Shown: positions 34,901-44,480 of the stretch, piece by piece
Layout of the letters: each line of letters begins with the position of its first letter
Numbering within the stretch: the stretch's first letter is position 1
Origin: Petrolisthes cinctipes
Taxonomy: Eukaryota; Arthropoda; Malacostraca; Decapoda; Porcellanidae
Reading direction: 5' to 3'
Assembly (NCBI GenBank): GCA_033782935.1
Contig: JAWQEG010002497.1
Coordinates: 88,016-152,015, forward strand
DNA: 64,000 bases
Notes under the pieces: model-generated
Databases searched by the model: none
Told to the model about the DNA's origin: nothing
The model's input: only the letters and a program-made list of their open reading frames with translations
Program-made: the position numbers and the translations under genes

Positions 34901-36159
34901 CTGTACTTTTCTTCACACAAGAAGATCAAAGTAGTGGCAAAGCATAATTGAGCAGCCTTGTAAGGATCAGTAAAGCTGTTGCTGTTTAATGTTTTTTATG
35001 CATTCCTTTGTTAATCATTGTAAATATTTTTGTTTCCTTGAGGAAGGGACTGATGGTTTTTGGATTTTCTGAAGCCACTTATGATCAAATTGAATTTTGT
35101 TTTTTTGGTTATTGAGGTGGCTGGGGCTGATCTTGAGCATATGAAACTTATTGTGGTTCCTGTTGAACCAAGTGAGAGCTGGAAATGTATTTGTTGTTGT
35201 TGATGTTCTCCCGGGGCAGAATGGCCTCCTGCCCCACAGACACCTGGAACGCTCTAGTTGCAGTGAAAAAACAAGTTAAAATATAGGAGAGGCTGGCCCT
35301 ATATGCCTGAGCTACCGAAGCAAATCCCAGGAAGATGGGACCAGGGAGTCTGGGTGCCTCAGACCACCAGGGAGATTGAGGGGAAGGCCTTTGATCCCAC
35401 AGCCAGTTTTGTGGACCCAATTCCATGTTACCACAAGTGCCACAAATGGGGCCGTACCTTCCATGAGACCAGTCCTGAAGGGACCATAAAAGGGGAGGGA
35501 GTTTAGACTGCTGCATGCAAAAGGTTGATGTACCCCCATGTGCTGGCAGTCCACACAGCGGAGAAAATAAAAGAGCCTCCGGTTGCAATACACCTCACGT
35601 GGATTTTTAATCCATGTGGGCAGATCTCCTCAAATCCACTAGAAAGTGACCAGATCGTACAACAATCTTTATTCTAGCCCTGTTGGGGATAGCTAGTATT
35701 CACAGAGAATGAAGTCAGCCCCTTGGGTAATGTATTGATAGATACAGTGATTAATTTTGATCATTGCATTTGACATGATGTAGCCACCATGCAATTGCCT
35801 TTAATGCAACTGAAACACTACTATTGCATGCCAGTGCACTATCAAAGTCACTCCTTTCATAATAAAGTTACAAACTCAAGTTAATGTTGTTTTTAGTAAT
35901 GTATTGTCAGTGTAGGCAGCCAATTATATTAATTAGTGCAACATTAACTCTTGAACAACAGCTAATAACTTACCGGGTATGCATTTTTATAAAATTATAA
36001 ATTAATAATATTTCTTATCAGAGGGAAGCAATATTGACACCTTATGGTTAAAAACTTGCAGTAGATCATAAACATCCTACATCCTAGACAATATACTGTA
36101 CATCGACCAAAGTAGACACTTTTTCTTGCAGGGGTCGAGCATTCATGCGTGCCAACTGA
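19894..36159 (+). CDS. ARPC2: ARPC2 (p34-Arc), Arp2/3 complex subunit 2; seven coding exons
   Basis: The joined exons 19894-19967, 23132-23225, 25334-25623, 26452-26579, 32224-32316, 33280-33487 and 36132-36159 total 915 nt and encode 304 residues; human ARPC2 has 300. Every intron is GT-AG and the phases join without a break. The product follows ARPC2 end to end: N-terminus [26 protein letters not shown] near residue 40, [76 protein letters not shown], and [23 protein letters not shown]. In the family ARPC2 and ARPC4 form the dimeric core of the Arp2/3 complex, which binds the side of a mother actin filament and supports branch nucleation in the cytoplasm. No frameshift or internal stop is present, so the gene looks functional. 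The introns hold many transposons, nearly all non-coding. Confidence 0.96.
20593..20790. repeat. dispersed decapod-type repeat fragment (intron 1)
   Basis: The sequence CCCCGTAGGAGGGTATTGCC, followed by GTGCCCCTTCGGCCCC and a pyrimidine-rich stretch ending CTATTGCAGTGC, resembles a repeat I remember as very common near decapod crustacean genes (CCCCGTAGGAGGGTAGTGCC...). This is recall, not a search. It has no coding capacity and its class is not known to me. Confidence 0.4.
21387..22801. mobile_element. 1.4-kb TIR DNA element in ARPC2 intron 1
   Basis: The ends are inverted copies. The left begins TACCGTAAACTCCCTAACTT and the reversed right begins TACCGTAAAACTCCCTAACT; both continue with a GGAC word and then GACATTT. 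TA flanks fit a Tc1/mariner/pogo-type target. Subterminal words of the type GTCCGAAGTTGGG recur inside in both orientations (about 21,790, 22,485, 22,560, 22,580 and 22,600). No transposase is recognised, so it is likely a non-autonomous or decayed copy. Confidence 0.65.
23132..23225 (+). CDS. ARPC2: ARPC2 exon 2
   Basis: The acceptor is TTTGTTTTTCAG and the donor GTAAGT. It completes the split Gly codon and encodes [20 protein letters not shown] and on to KTKIR, corresponding to the first beta-strands of the N-terminal alpha/beta fold. It ends in phase 0. Confidence 0.96.
24570..24598. repeat. perfect 10-bp hairpin in ARPC2 intron 2
   Basis: CCGAGATTAT and ATAATCTCGG form a perfect stem around a 9-base loop. 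The rest of intron 2 (23,226-25,333) is AT-rich and shows no recognisable element. Confidence 0.6.
25334..25623 (+). CDS. ARPC2: ARPC2 exon 3
   Basis: The acceptor is TTTTACAG. It encodes [20 protein letters not shown] through [11 protein letters not shown] to IHYREDET, the most conserved middle of the protein. It ends with AT of a Met codon before GTAAGT (phase 2). Confidence 0.97.
26160..26300. repeat. polypurine (G/A) tract in ARPC2 intron 3
   Basis: About 140 bases are almost only G and A on the + strand (GGGGGG, GAGAGAGAGA, GGAGGGAGG). The complementary strand has misleading open frames rich in Ser, Leu and Pro. Confidence 0.8.
26452..26579 (+). CDS. ARPC2: ARPC2 exon 4
   Basis: Preceded by a T16 tract and ACCAG. 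It completes Met and encodes [20 protein letters not shown] then [20 protein letters not shown]. It ends in phase 1 (G) before GTAAGT. Confidence 0.97.
27128..27283 (+). pseudogene. THAP-type zinc-finger exon, truncated transposase N-terminus
   Basis: The 51-codon frame starts [20 protein letters not shown] and continues [18 protein letters not shown] before running out to a stop. Cys6 and Cys11 (C-x4-C), the LSFF-x-FPKDP block and the following Leu/Lys-rich helix match the first half of a THAP domain. The second half, with Trp, Cys-x2-His and AVPTIF, is not found in the following sequence. It may be the first coding exon of a P/THAP9-type transposase, or a decayed copy. The position, 180 bp inside the left TIR, fits the transposase start of such elements. 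Confidence 0.6.
27240..27505. repeat. degenerate tandem repeat, three ~110-bp units
   Basis: The words TAGTTATACAGTATTAATTT, GATATTAACTGGTGTCAGAT and GATGATACCTTA recur three times in the same order. The units diverge by substitutions and small indels. Confidence 0.65.
27708..28678. repeat. inverted repeat pair inside the P-like element
   Basis: GGGTATACCCCACAGAGC plus TATACACATAGAGCG (27,708-27,740) is repeated in inverse orientation at 28,648-28,678 with a 2-base gap. Weaker pairing extends inward (GGAGTGTCGCCA). These may be the TIRs of a ~970-bp nested element, but no target duplication is evident. A second inverted pair, GGCCCATACTAAGAGTCA, lies at 27,610-27,627 and 29,675-29,692. Confidence 0.55.
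28062..28275. repeat. minisatellite, seven copies of TCTAGTGTGACAT
   Basis: Seven copies of TCTAGTGTGACAT are separated by variable runs of ACATACAT/TATAC. Unit length varies from about 22 to 39 bases because the CATA linker expands and contracts. Confidence 0.9.
29087..29575. mobile_element. fold-back element with ~125-bp inverted arms
   Basis: The left arm (29,087-29,220) and right arm (29,440-29,575) are inverted copies. They share CTCCTTACCCTACTCCCGTC, ACTTGAATnATTTATTGTTT, AAGTAATTTACAC and TATAATG in order. The spacer is about 220 bp. Terminal sequence is CAGC followed by a C-run on both sides. I do not see a clean target duplication. It is nested in the P-like element. Confidence 0.7.
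29719..29879 (-). mobile_element. TTAA-flanked MITE, copy 3 (nested)
   Basis: This 161-bp element is bounded by TTAA (29,719-29,722 and 29,876-29,879) with TTAAGGGGGGA termini on both ends. Read on the - strand it matches copy 1 at 6.5 kb closely: TGTTGGTAAATCTGGAGCAA, CTGATTCCT, CATACTTTGGAGGAATCA, GCGCTCCAATGTA. It lies inside the P-like element, so it arrived later than that insertion. Confidence 0.8.
30016..30665. repeat. degenerate direct duplication, ~362-bp offset
   Basis: The word GAGAAACAATAATGTAGATATCATAAACA (at 30,126) recurs with changes at 30,488, and flanking words (GTACAnTACTnATAGYTCATTG, GTCrTAGATATTA, TATTATGTAATTTG) follow in the same order. The two copies occupy about 30,016-30,300 and 30,398-30,665. 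Confidence 0.6.
31047..31857. mobile_element. hAT-like non-autonomous element, 8-bp target duplication
   Basis: Termini are TAGAGACCCTATATA and, inverted, TATATAGGGTCTCTA. The arms continue with GAGAGACTGGACAGCCA on the left and its near-complement on the right. Directly outside are perfect 8-bp repeats CTTTACAC (31,039-31,046 and 31,858-31,865). An 8-bp duplication and TAGAG start match the hAT superfamily. At 811 bp there is no recognisable transposase. The insertion site lies inside the antisense LINE, whose frame resumes across it. Confidence 0.85.
32224..32316 (+). CDS. ARPC2: ARPC2 exon 5
   Basis: The acceptor is CATCGACAG and the donor GTGAGTG. It completes an Ala codon and encodes [19 protein letters not shown] then GENIGYVTF, matching the FSHREPPLEL and GYITF words of the family. 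It ends in phase 1. Confidence 0.97.
32752..32903. mobile_element. Tc1/mariner-type MITE in ARPC2 intron 5
   Basis: The ends CACTCGATCAAAAAAGTATC (left) and GATACTTTTTTGATCCAGTG (right) are inverted copies flanked by TA. The flanks extend to the palindrome TACATGTA on both sides. The length is about 152 bp. The A-rich GATCAAAAAAGTATC terminus is of Tc1 style. Confidence 0.7.
33280..33487 (+). CDS. ARPC2: ARPC2 exon 6
   Basis: The acceptor is CTCTTACAG. It completes Val and encodes [20 protein letters not shown], then the long C-terminal helix [20 protein letters not shown]. It ends with TC of a Ser codon before GTAAGT. If this donor is not used the frame reads TCG TAA and stops at 33,491, giving a 296-residue form. 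Confidence 0.96.
33510..33800 (-). mobile_element. antisense LINE RT fragment (intron 6)
   Basis: On the - strand the sequence reads [20 protein letters not shown], then after a frame break [20 protein letters not shown]. This is the catalytic YADD-box region and the FKYLG-like strand of a non-LTR reverse transcriptase. The catalytic box is altered to AYD, and stops occur in between. It is a dead fragment, probably of the same broad family as the one in intron 4. Confidence 0.65.
33874..34411 (+). mobile_element. (CAA)n-tailed retroelement copy, + orientation
   Basis: This copy shares long stretches with the copy at 35,181-35,735 in opposite orientation, for example AGGGCTAGAATAAAGATTGT, CACTTTCTAGTGGATTTGA and GGTGTACTGCAACC. 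It ends in ATCAACAACAACAACAACAA. The microsatellite-like tail suggests a retrotransposed element. A weak open frame ([20 protein letters not shown]) is conserved between the copies, but I do not recognise it. Confidence 0.65.
34528..34591. repeat. exact 32-bp tandem duplication
   Basis: Two adjacent copies of a 32-base unit beginning GAATATAAGATGCTTTTTGG. Confidence 0.9.
35181..35735 (-). mobile_element. (CAA)n-tailed retroelement copy, - orientation
   Basis: This is the inverse of the copy at 33.9-34.4 kb: it starts with TTTGTTGTTGTTGATG, the reversed tail, and ends with the reversed 5' end near TCAGCCCCTTGGG. The two tails face each other across about 770 bp, so a transcript of ARPC2 intron 6 could fold into a roughly 550-bp imperfect stem. 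Confidence 0.65.
36132..36159 (+). CDS. ARPC2: ARPC2 exon 7 (last 28 coding bases)
   Basis: The acceptor is TTTTTCTTGCAG. In phase with exon 6 it reads [11 protein letters not shown] and then TGA at 36,157-36,159. This parallels the conserved (T)GKTF-x-R tail of ARPC2 orthologues, which argues that this short exon is genuine. The agreement of phase, acceptor quality and tail motif is good evidence, although the coding part is very short. Confidence 0.82.
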
Positions 36160-38716
36160 TAACGGATGTTGGTCCATACTGATGGTGTAAACAGGATCAA
36201 CATCTCCATCTTGCTGTGATTGGCTGCCAGGAGGGTCCAGGGCATCACTTTATTGCAGTGGTCCCAGTTCCACTAGTGTTACCATATTTCCTCTTTCAGT
36301 CGGCATTTCTCAGTTTCATCAGGCAACACTGTTCATACTGAGCAACCTCTGGAAATTGGTGCTGGACTTAAGTGCAAGAATCCTATGTACTTGAGATTTT
36401 TTTTATTGCACAAAGTGATAAAGAATTATAGATTCATGTCTGCTTTCTATTGCCATGCATATATCATGTTCTTAAGTGTAAGGATGCTAAGACTCATGAA
36501 GTATTTATCCAACTACAGTTGTAGATGGGCTGATAAAGACCATGGTCATGTTCTTTTGGGTGTAATCATGGATGTCTAGTGATACAGTTTGTGTTTGATT
36601 GGTGATATCTAACATTATAATATGGCTGTTGTAGCATGCAAAATTAATTTAATAATAATGGACTTGTAGTTAATTAATACAGTATATATTATGGATAGTG
36701 TTTAGTGTCACATATGTGATGATGGTATGTACTGTATGTTGCAACTGTGTCTGTTAGGAGAATTGATGCCAGGTGTGTTGTAATGCAACATGAGTCTTGA
36801 CATCCTAGAGTTACAAGCATGATGCTACATATGGCTCTCTTCAAGAACAGAGACATGCTTTGGCAAATTGTCTCTTATCCCAACCATTCTGTATTTAATT
36901 ATTCAGTGATATGATGGGAATCAGCTGTTGATGAACATACTGCCTTGATTGTAATTATATTTGGTAGAGTAAAATAGTTACCATGTGTTTTAGTTCATAT
37001 TCTGCACGGAAAATAGTGAGTATTTTACTCCAAAACATTTATTCAGTATTATGCAGTATATTCAGGATCAGTTGACTTCTGACACACTAGCATTAACCAG
37101 GTTCAGGAAGCCCCTAATTCTAGTTTATTCTGTTCTTGAATACAGCCTGTAAACCGGGTACACTGCTGCTGTCATCGTCCATCACCTCCTTGTGGCCATA
37201 TTCTTTCTTCCAGAGTTAGGAGCCAATATGGGGATTAATACCACAGACAGAGACCCTGGAGAGAGGCTGAAAGGTCAGAGAGCTACTCCACGTCCTTTTA
37301 TATATTTTTGTTCAGCATCATAACATTTAAACTTGAGCTTGCTGGAGCTGTCATCTTTGATTTTTACAAAGGTCTAATAGCTCCAACTTGGACATGATGC
37401 TTTTTTTTTTAATTAATATTTTTATTCTCATATATGTCTTCTTACTGGTGCTGTATTCTTTGATTCTTGCAGGCCTGTATGGGTCCATGTTTGTTTTTCC
37501 CTCAGGCCAGCCCCCTCAGGCTTACAGGAATCAGAGTCTTCAGCTTGAGCCAGTAAAGAGTGGGATGGTACTCTGGTAAACTCACCAGGGTCTTTGCCTC
37601 AGGATAATGGATATATATGATTTAAACCTAAGGATAGTCAAAGGCATGACTCATAGACACCAAAGTCATATTGGTTTAGTTTATGCTCGATGATTCTCAT
37701 ACAACTAAACCTTGAGCCGTAGCATGTCAAAAACATTTCCATTAGTCTTTTGGGTTCTGTTGGGGTTGTCACCCATCTTCATGTTGGGAATGAGCCTCCT
37801 GTTACTTGATATACTGATCATCTTGACCAGTTCCGTACAAGTTAATGAGTGAGTGTGTATTGATTGTTTTGTCTGCACATATTACTGTACATTTGAAGCA
37901 TTTTTTATGTACAGAAATTTAAAGTTTTCTTTTTATCTGGAAATTATTGTGATTGATCAAAATACTGTATTTATTCTTCACAAGAAAGAATTTTTTGAAA
38001 TATATATGGTGATTCAGGAAGTGGTTGTAGTGATTTGCCATTGTTACCAGAATGAAGTATATATGGTATTTTGAGCAGTGGTATCAGATTGAGTTACTGT
38101 AGTTGACCAAACTGATTCTAAACAAAACATATTTGCTCACATACAATGTACGATAAAGAACTATGCTTACATGTGAGAGATACTTTTATCCTAATTTGAC
38201 AAGGAAATAATTATGATACATTGCATACCAGCAAGCTTACCATCACTGTAAAGTAGCGCTGGTACATTATGAGTGACTTGCTGGCTGCGGCGCCATGACT
38301 GAGTAGGCAAAAACATTATCCTTGTTTCTCCATAGTGATATAAGAAACCTAAATCTTTCTCTGTCTATCTCCCAAGTATTGAAAGCATTATAATAGGTTT
38401 AACTAAGTGTCCCCTCTCTTTCTTCTTCCCAGGTCCTGATTATCCTCCATGTTTTCTCATCTCCAAATTAGCAACTACCATGATTGTTAAGATTCCTAGT
38501 TACTTTATTTATGTCTTGAGGGAGCTGTTACAGGTGGGTGTGTATTGTAAATATTTTAGTAAGGTGGTATTATGAAGCTGTTAGAGTATCACCCTGACTG
38601 ACAGTGTTGTTTTGATGTGATGGTGCCTTTCCTTGTCCAGTCACACAATGTGGTGCTGCAGGGAAATACACTTCAGACCTCAATTTTTGTGATGCCAGTG
38701 GAGAGCTTCACCATAA
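36160..38716 (+). other. ARPC2 3'UTR / downstream sequence
   Basis: Sequence after the ARPC2 stop. No further coding similarity is seen. Open frames such as 37,388-37,579 are hydrophobic and low in complexity. The first canonical AATAAA downstream that I found is at 38,717, so the 3'UTR may be about 2.5 kb, unless a variant signal is used earlier. Confidence 0.35.
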
Positions 38717-38722
38717 AATAAA
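38717..38722 (+). terminator. candidate polyadenylation signal AATAAA
   Basis: AATAAA is followed within about 30 bases by the T/GT-rich stretch GCATTTTTTGTGTGCATG. This is the normal layout of a metazoan poly(A) site. Its assignment to ARPC2 is an inference from position only. Confidence 0.35.
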
Positions 38723-38759
38723 TATATATGACACAATCATGAGCAAGCATTTTTTGTGT

Positions 38760-41684
38760 GCATGTAGGAATTTAATCATTTTCAGCCTTCCTTAGCACGT
38801 ATGACCTCTTCAGAAATGGATTTTGATATACATTTCAGAAGCATACTGTAGTATAGCCTTACAGTGTGTAGTGGTATTCTTTTTATGAAGGCCTATTGCC
38901 ATCTGTCCATTGTTGGCAGACAGTGAATTAAGCATTCCTAATTTTTTGTTAATTTTTTTATGAACACTTAATGAATGTGCCATGTTGCTCAGTTACAGTC
39001 ATTACTAATGTGTGAGTACTGTTATATATCATAGCTAGTTTTCTTCATGTGGCAGTGAAACTTGTTTCATTTGTATAGCTGATGAACACTAGTGTTTGAT
39101 ATTGTGTCCACTATTGCAGTGTAGCTGCTTGCAGTCCGCAACACAAAAGGAAAGGCACCACCATGATCCTAATATTCCGAGTGACGTCTATTGTTGTTAC
39201 TTTGTGAATGATCGTGGACCATACAGTTTGAATGTGCTTGGTGAGCTTTCCTTCAAGGAACTAATGTATGAGGTATATGGGTATGATCAGATGTCTTACC
39301 GGTATTCCAGTCCTGTGAGAACTCGAGTTATATTTAACATGGTTCCTTTACCTCTTGTAACTACTATGTCTTCAGATTATTCAATTTGGTGTATTTATTT
39401 GGATAGGTTCCATGGTAACTCTTCATTCCAGTGTGTGACTGAGGTGGGTGTGGTGGTGGCGTTGCTGATGCTCCATACCAGCCAGGGATAAAATTTATAG
39501 GAGTTGTGTTTTGACCCTTATTTTGCTTGTGGTATTGCTCGTAGCCATTTCAGTACATAGTGAAAAATGCTTACTTCATCTGTTTAATGATCACGTTAGC
39601 TGACTAGACCACTATGGCAGCAGCAAAATTTTTAATCAATATTAATTTTTTTTCTTTCTTTATAGCACCACTAACAAAACTGGGACTTGAACAAAACTGA
39701 GACTTGAACCCTCATCAGACGGAATAACATTCTTATTTTTTTTTTTTGCCTTAAAGAGCTGCAGTGCATGGCAAATTAAGTGCTCAACCGGATGCAAATT
39801 TAACTCCTCACTGCCATAACCTTTCCTCATATGTTTTTTGCTCGGTTGCAATATCGTGTCAATTTTTCATTTTCATCAAAGCAAAATTATCTCTTACAAA
39901 TTTCATGAGTTTGTATATCGATATCAGAATATGCAAATTTCTGTCTCATATGTCAAATCCAGTACTTTAATTACCGTGCAACCGAGCATCAAAGTTATAT
40001 AGCTACTCTGATCGTGTGAGTGAAAATGGGGTGGTGGATACAGCGTATTCGGTCACTGAGTAGTCTGTGGTGGTAGACTGTAAAGGGAGGATATGTGGAG
40101 GTTCGATTAGTAAAAGATGCTAATAAGCCAGACATGACAGAACCCCACTGGGTTACCAGGGGGTGGATTGGAGTGGTGAAGCTGTCCCATCTTCCAGGTT
40201 ATGGTGGTGGGAGGTGGTTGCCACCCTCCAATGCAAACACCAGAAGTTGTTTAGGCCTGCATCATCCCATTCTGGCTGACAGAGTGGTGGGAAGGCGACC
40301 CTCTCATTTTGCTAGCACAATTACATAAATTACCCTTTGGACTGAGCATAGCAAAAATTTTATTACAATCATAGGCTTTTGGCAGGGAAGAGTAAATTCC
40401 CTGTTCTGTCAGTTACATTTATATTTTACATTATTTGAGAGTAGTAATGTACTCGTGTATTCACTTTCCTATAATTCATTGAAAATTGTTTGTGTTTTAC
40501 TCATAGGTCTATATATAAGTCTTGTTGCAATCATTCAGGACCACAGAAAGATTGCAAATATCCCTTCATACATTTGTAACATGTTGATAATCAGCAAACA
40601 GAGCTGTCTATGACTGAAGCCAGTGAAGTGTTAAATTACTTGATCATAATGTTTTAGTAGTTTAGTTCAAAATTGCAATCTACTCTGAATACAACACTTC
40701 AGTAGAAAATAAAAGGAACTGGGATTTTTGTGGTAGATTTGCTGTGCCAAGTATTGTAGTAATTCAACTTTTGTTCACATCACATATTATGTCTACAAAA
40801 GTACAGTGAGTATTCAGATTTGAGTTTGGGGAATTTTTTATAAATAGTGAAATATAAAGATTTGGGTTTTATCTAGTTTTTATGCTACATCCATTTAAAC
40901 CATTAATTACTTACATAAGTTGGAATACTGATATTGTATTGAATATCTTTTGATTAACGGTTCTGATTTAGGAACCAGTAAAAGTATTTGATAGATTGAA
41001 TACCCTGTTCCATCATCCATATCAATTAATGGGTCCCATCCAGTCACAGTTTCCATATCTGCTAGTTTTTGAATGCAGATTCAATTCCTAGGAGTGCTTG
41101 ACTCTTAGTAATAATCACTTCTACCAAGCATGACAACTTTTAAATATACGAGGCATTTTAAGAGCCCCATGACACCACATGGCCACAAATGACACTTCAC
41201 CACCACCTCCTCAGCACATCTCTTTTCCCTTACACAAGTCTGTTGCAATATCATATTGTTATATTTTTTTGCTTTGTGCATTTGGTTTATTAACTAGCCT
41301 AATTACACTTCACTGCCAAATAGCAGAAGTATAGTTATATCTACGCATCTTTATGTGCAATCCCACTTTGGTAGCCTTAATTGCAAAGGTATATAAAGAA
41401 ATTATTATCTATTTAAAGATCTTTTAAATTAATGTTGCACATACAGTAAATTGTCTGATATAAGGCTCAATTTAATCAAGCTGAATAGCCAGTTATTGTT
41501 AATTGCTGCACAGAGGTTCAGAGAAGTCGGGTGTGAAGTGCTATGCTTGACAATTTAGTTAAATCAACAGTTGGGTTCCGACTAGAGCATATTATTATCG
41601 TGTCGTTCTGTTGTTACCATCATTAGATTGATATTATTCTGATTTGATTATTTATTTTGTAGCTTTATGGAGGTCATGTATTTG
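38760..41684. other. intergenic, unassigned ORF and tRNA-like fragment
   Basis: A 131-codon open frame lies at 39,096-39,491 (MILCPLLQCSCLQSATQKER...) without a recognised domain. Its size is compatible with chance. At 39,675-39,710 a 17-bp unit AAAACTGnGACTTGAAC is duplicated. Its reverse complement GGTTCAAGTCTC resembles a Pol III B box, so an antisense tRNA-derived SINE remnant is possible. Confidence 0.3.
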
Positions 41685-41764
41685 ATTTATATATATATAT
41701 ATATTTAGAGGATATATATATATATTTAGAGGATATATATATATATTTAGAGGATATATATACC
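41685..41764. repeat. (TA)n-TTTAGAGGA compound minisatellite
   Basis: Three tandem units, each a run of about eight TA dinucleotides followed by TTTAGAGGA. Confidence 0.9.
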
Positions 41765-43680
41765 TGGTATATAAAAATTATATGTACAGTATATGCATAA
41801 CAAGCTTTTCACTTACAAATGATTCAACTAATCAGAGAGAATCCCCTTTATGGCCTCATTGGCTGGTCATGTGATCTGCCAGCTGGGTTCAGACAGTCTA
41901 ATATATGGTAGCGTGGGTGAAGGAAACCATGGCTGTGTTTAATGAGTATTTTCGTTGATCAACAGTGTGGGTGATGAGTGCTGGCCAGGAGTTGATACTT
42001 TTTGACATCTTGAATGATAATTATATGTCAGGTATGATTTACAGCTGTCACTGGCTGTAAGAAAAGTTTCCCACACATGTAACTGACTTGCTTTGACACA
42101 TTTTAGAGGATGTGGAAGCATAATCTGGAAATGCAAATTTCTATTTTAATCTGTATTATGTCCTAAGTTTCTGCTAGGTATCCAGCGAGTGAGCAATATA
42201 ACATGCTAGTATCAAGGTGGGCCTGCTTCAAGTGTAGAAAACTTACATACAACACCTCAAATGCTATCCCAGAGTCAGGTAGGCATTACAGTATAGAATA
42301 TTTAGGCCAGATGGTGTATGCACTATACTGTGCAACTCGTGTCTTGATTTTAAACCAGTTATGGGTAATACGGATCCTGGCATGGTGTTTAACACTTCAG
42401 ATGTTCTCCAAGTTATGTACCACATTATTACATTGTTCCCTTATCCTCAAATCATACTAAGGTCTCTTGTCCTCCAAGTTGTTTTCAGAGGGTTGAAAAA
42501 CACACAGAAATCTGGAAGAATGCATTTTAATCAGAGTGCTTTAGATGGAGGGTGTAGGAAGGATGTTCAAATGTGGTATGTGCTTAAGCAAGCCAGGTTA
42601 AGATAGATGTAAAACATGATGAGGGGTGAGGTGTGGTGCCCCCTCGCTGCCACCACTCCTGTCGTCGCTGCCAAGCTGCTGAACAACACCATTACCTGCT
42701 CTGCGTTCCTTAACTCTAAATATGTGCAAAGAATAATTTAGACCTAACAATTTGTAATAAACATTTTATCAACCAAGAGTATGCAATAAATTATATATGA
42801 AGAAATCTTTTGCTCTCCACCATTATAATAATATATACATTTAATTATATTAAAAGTTTTCCAGACTTGACTAAAGTATCATATAAGGAAGTAATGGCTT
42901 GAGTTAGGTTTCATTGTTTATTTTAAACTTTGATTTAAGTGAGGAAGTTCTATATATGTATTCTGACTCTTATCTGACCTGTTCCTCAAATATAACCTCC
43001 CTCAAGGATTCAGCATCCCAGTGTCTCTGTTACTGACACAGTTACGTGTCATGTAGACCACACTACTAAATGTGCCTTAATTCAGACCTGTTAATTTTCT
43101 AAAATTCATAATGGTTGCCTGGTATTCGCATCTGTTATGCTTTCTGTTGTTTAACACCTGGATTCTGTACACTGGCTTGTACTAGGCAGTTTTTTTTTTT
43201 TTTTTCGCTCTACCCCCATTGTTAGTCTTTATGATAAATCTGGTATACCTGTTCTGTCCTCTAGACAGGACAAGCTGTCTCTCCATTACCATTTCTGACT
43301 CCTTCAATGCCCTACTGCAAAATCCTTGATAAGGTCTAGTACAAGTTCTATATAATTGTACTGTATTTTGTTCCCCTGCCCGTATTATTATTATCCTGCC
43401 CGTATTATTATTATAAGTATTTTTTTTTTTTTCCTGTTTTATATATGCACCATAGGCATATTTTGTTATAGTCATGTTATCTCCTTCCTCATACAATGCC
43501 CCACCATAATATCATGTCATTTTATGTTCTGTCGGTGTGCCTGAGCAGTACTTGTGTCTGCTCCGGGGGTCGATACTCATTGCCGCCAGAACTGACTCCA
43601 TCATCCCTTGTATTATTTTCGTGTGTTGTCTGTACATTCCTGGTTATGATCTTTCAATCCTCGGTAGTACATTTGCTTTC
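41765..43680. other. intergenic, no gene recognised
   Basis: AT-rich. Open frames at 42,203-42,606 carry no recognised domain. A direct duplication CCTGCCCGTATTATTATTAT occurs at about 43,375-43,415, followed by a T12 run. Another T15 run lies near 43,191. Confidence 0.45.
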
Positions 43681-43686
43681 ATTGTA

Positions 43687-43925
43687 CAGTCGCGGTCATA
43701 TATAATCATCCATATAGGGGTGACGCACGTAAGAGTTTGACAGCTTCCCTCTGTTCCTTAGATGATAAACTTTCCAATAAATAGGTTAACTACCATCTTT
43801 TAATTTAATATAAGCTGTTACGCACTACTTAAAACAATAACATCATAATTATGTGAACGTGAAAACATTACACAGTAAATTGTTTGAGATACCCATGTCT
43901 GGATGATTATTATTGACCGCGACTG
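43687..43925. mobile_element. TA-flanked Tc1/pogo-type MITE
   Basis: The ends CAGTCGCGGTCA and TGACCGCGACTG are perfect inverse copies, each flanked by TA (43,685-43,686 and 43,926-43,927). Pairing continues inward (TAATCATCCA with TGGATGATTA). The length is 239 bp. CAGT termini and a TA duplication fit the Tc1/mariner/pogo group. There is no coding capacity. Confidence 0.8.
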
Positions 43926-44177
43926 TACCTCATTGTTTGGCGAGCACCATCCCCCATATATCAACATGCTCGCCGCTGTGTTGTACAGTACTATTTTTTT
44001 ATTTGTATATCAATGATTTTCTGTCGTCTTGATGTTATTGGGCCTTTCTGGCCTGGTGTTAGTTTCTCCTTGTTATTATTACTTATAGGTGGGTTACCTA
44101 TTTAATTTCCCAAAATATAGTGCAATAGGAAATTATAAAATGCAGCATGAGAAGATCGACTCGGAAAGCTGTGAGTA

Positions 44178-44179
<2 letters not shown>

Positions 44180-44264
<85 letters not shown>
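44180..44264. repeat. A32 followed by (AT)n
   Basis: About 32 A residues run straight into about 26 AT units. This is a compound microsatellite that may mark the tail of a retroposed sequence. Confidence 0.95.
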
Positions 44265-44266
<2 letters not shown>

Positions 44267-44364
44267 ATTTTAAAAGGTGGGTGAAAAAAAAAAAATCAGA
44301 TGTAGGCTGATAATATCGATATAACTTTTCTGCTATTGCCCCCGACAGGGGAAAGGAGAGGGGG

Positions 44365-44480
44365 GAGGAGGGGGAGGCTCAGCAGTAAAATCTTTGACAC
44401 TCTTGACTCTGAGTCACAGACCAGGGGTGTGTAAGTTTGAATCCTTGTCGTGATGAGGGATTTGAGCTATATAATTGTTT
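44365..44480 (+). mobile_element. tRNA-like SINE candidate
   Basis: GGCTCAGCAGTAAAAT followed about 50 bases later by AGTTTGAATCC resembles the A box and B box of a tRNA-derived SINE. The B box differs from GGTTCGAATCC at two positions. No tail or target duplication is clear. Confidence 0.35.
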
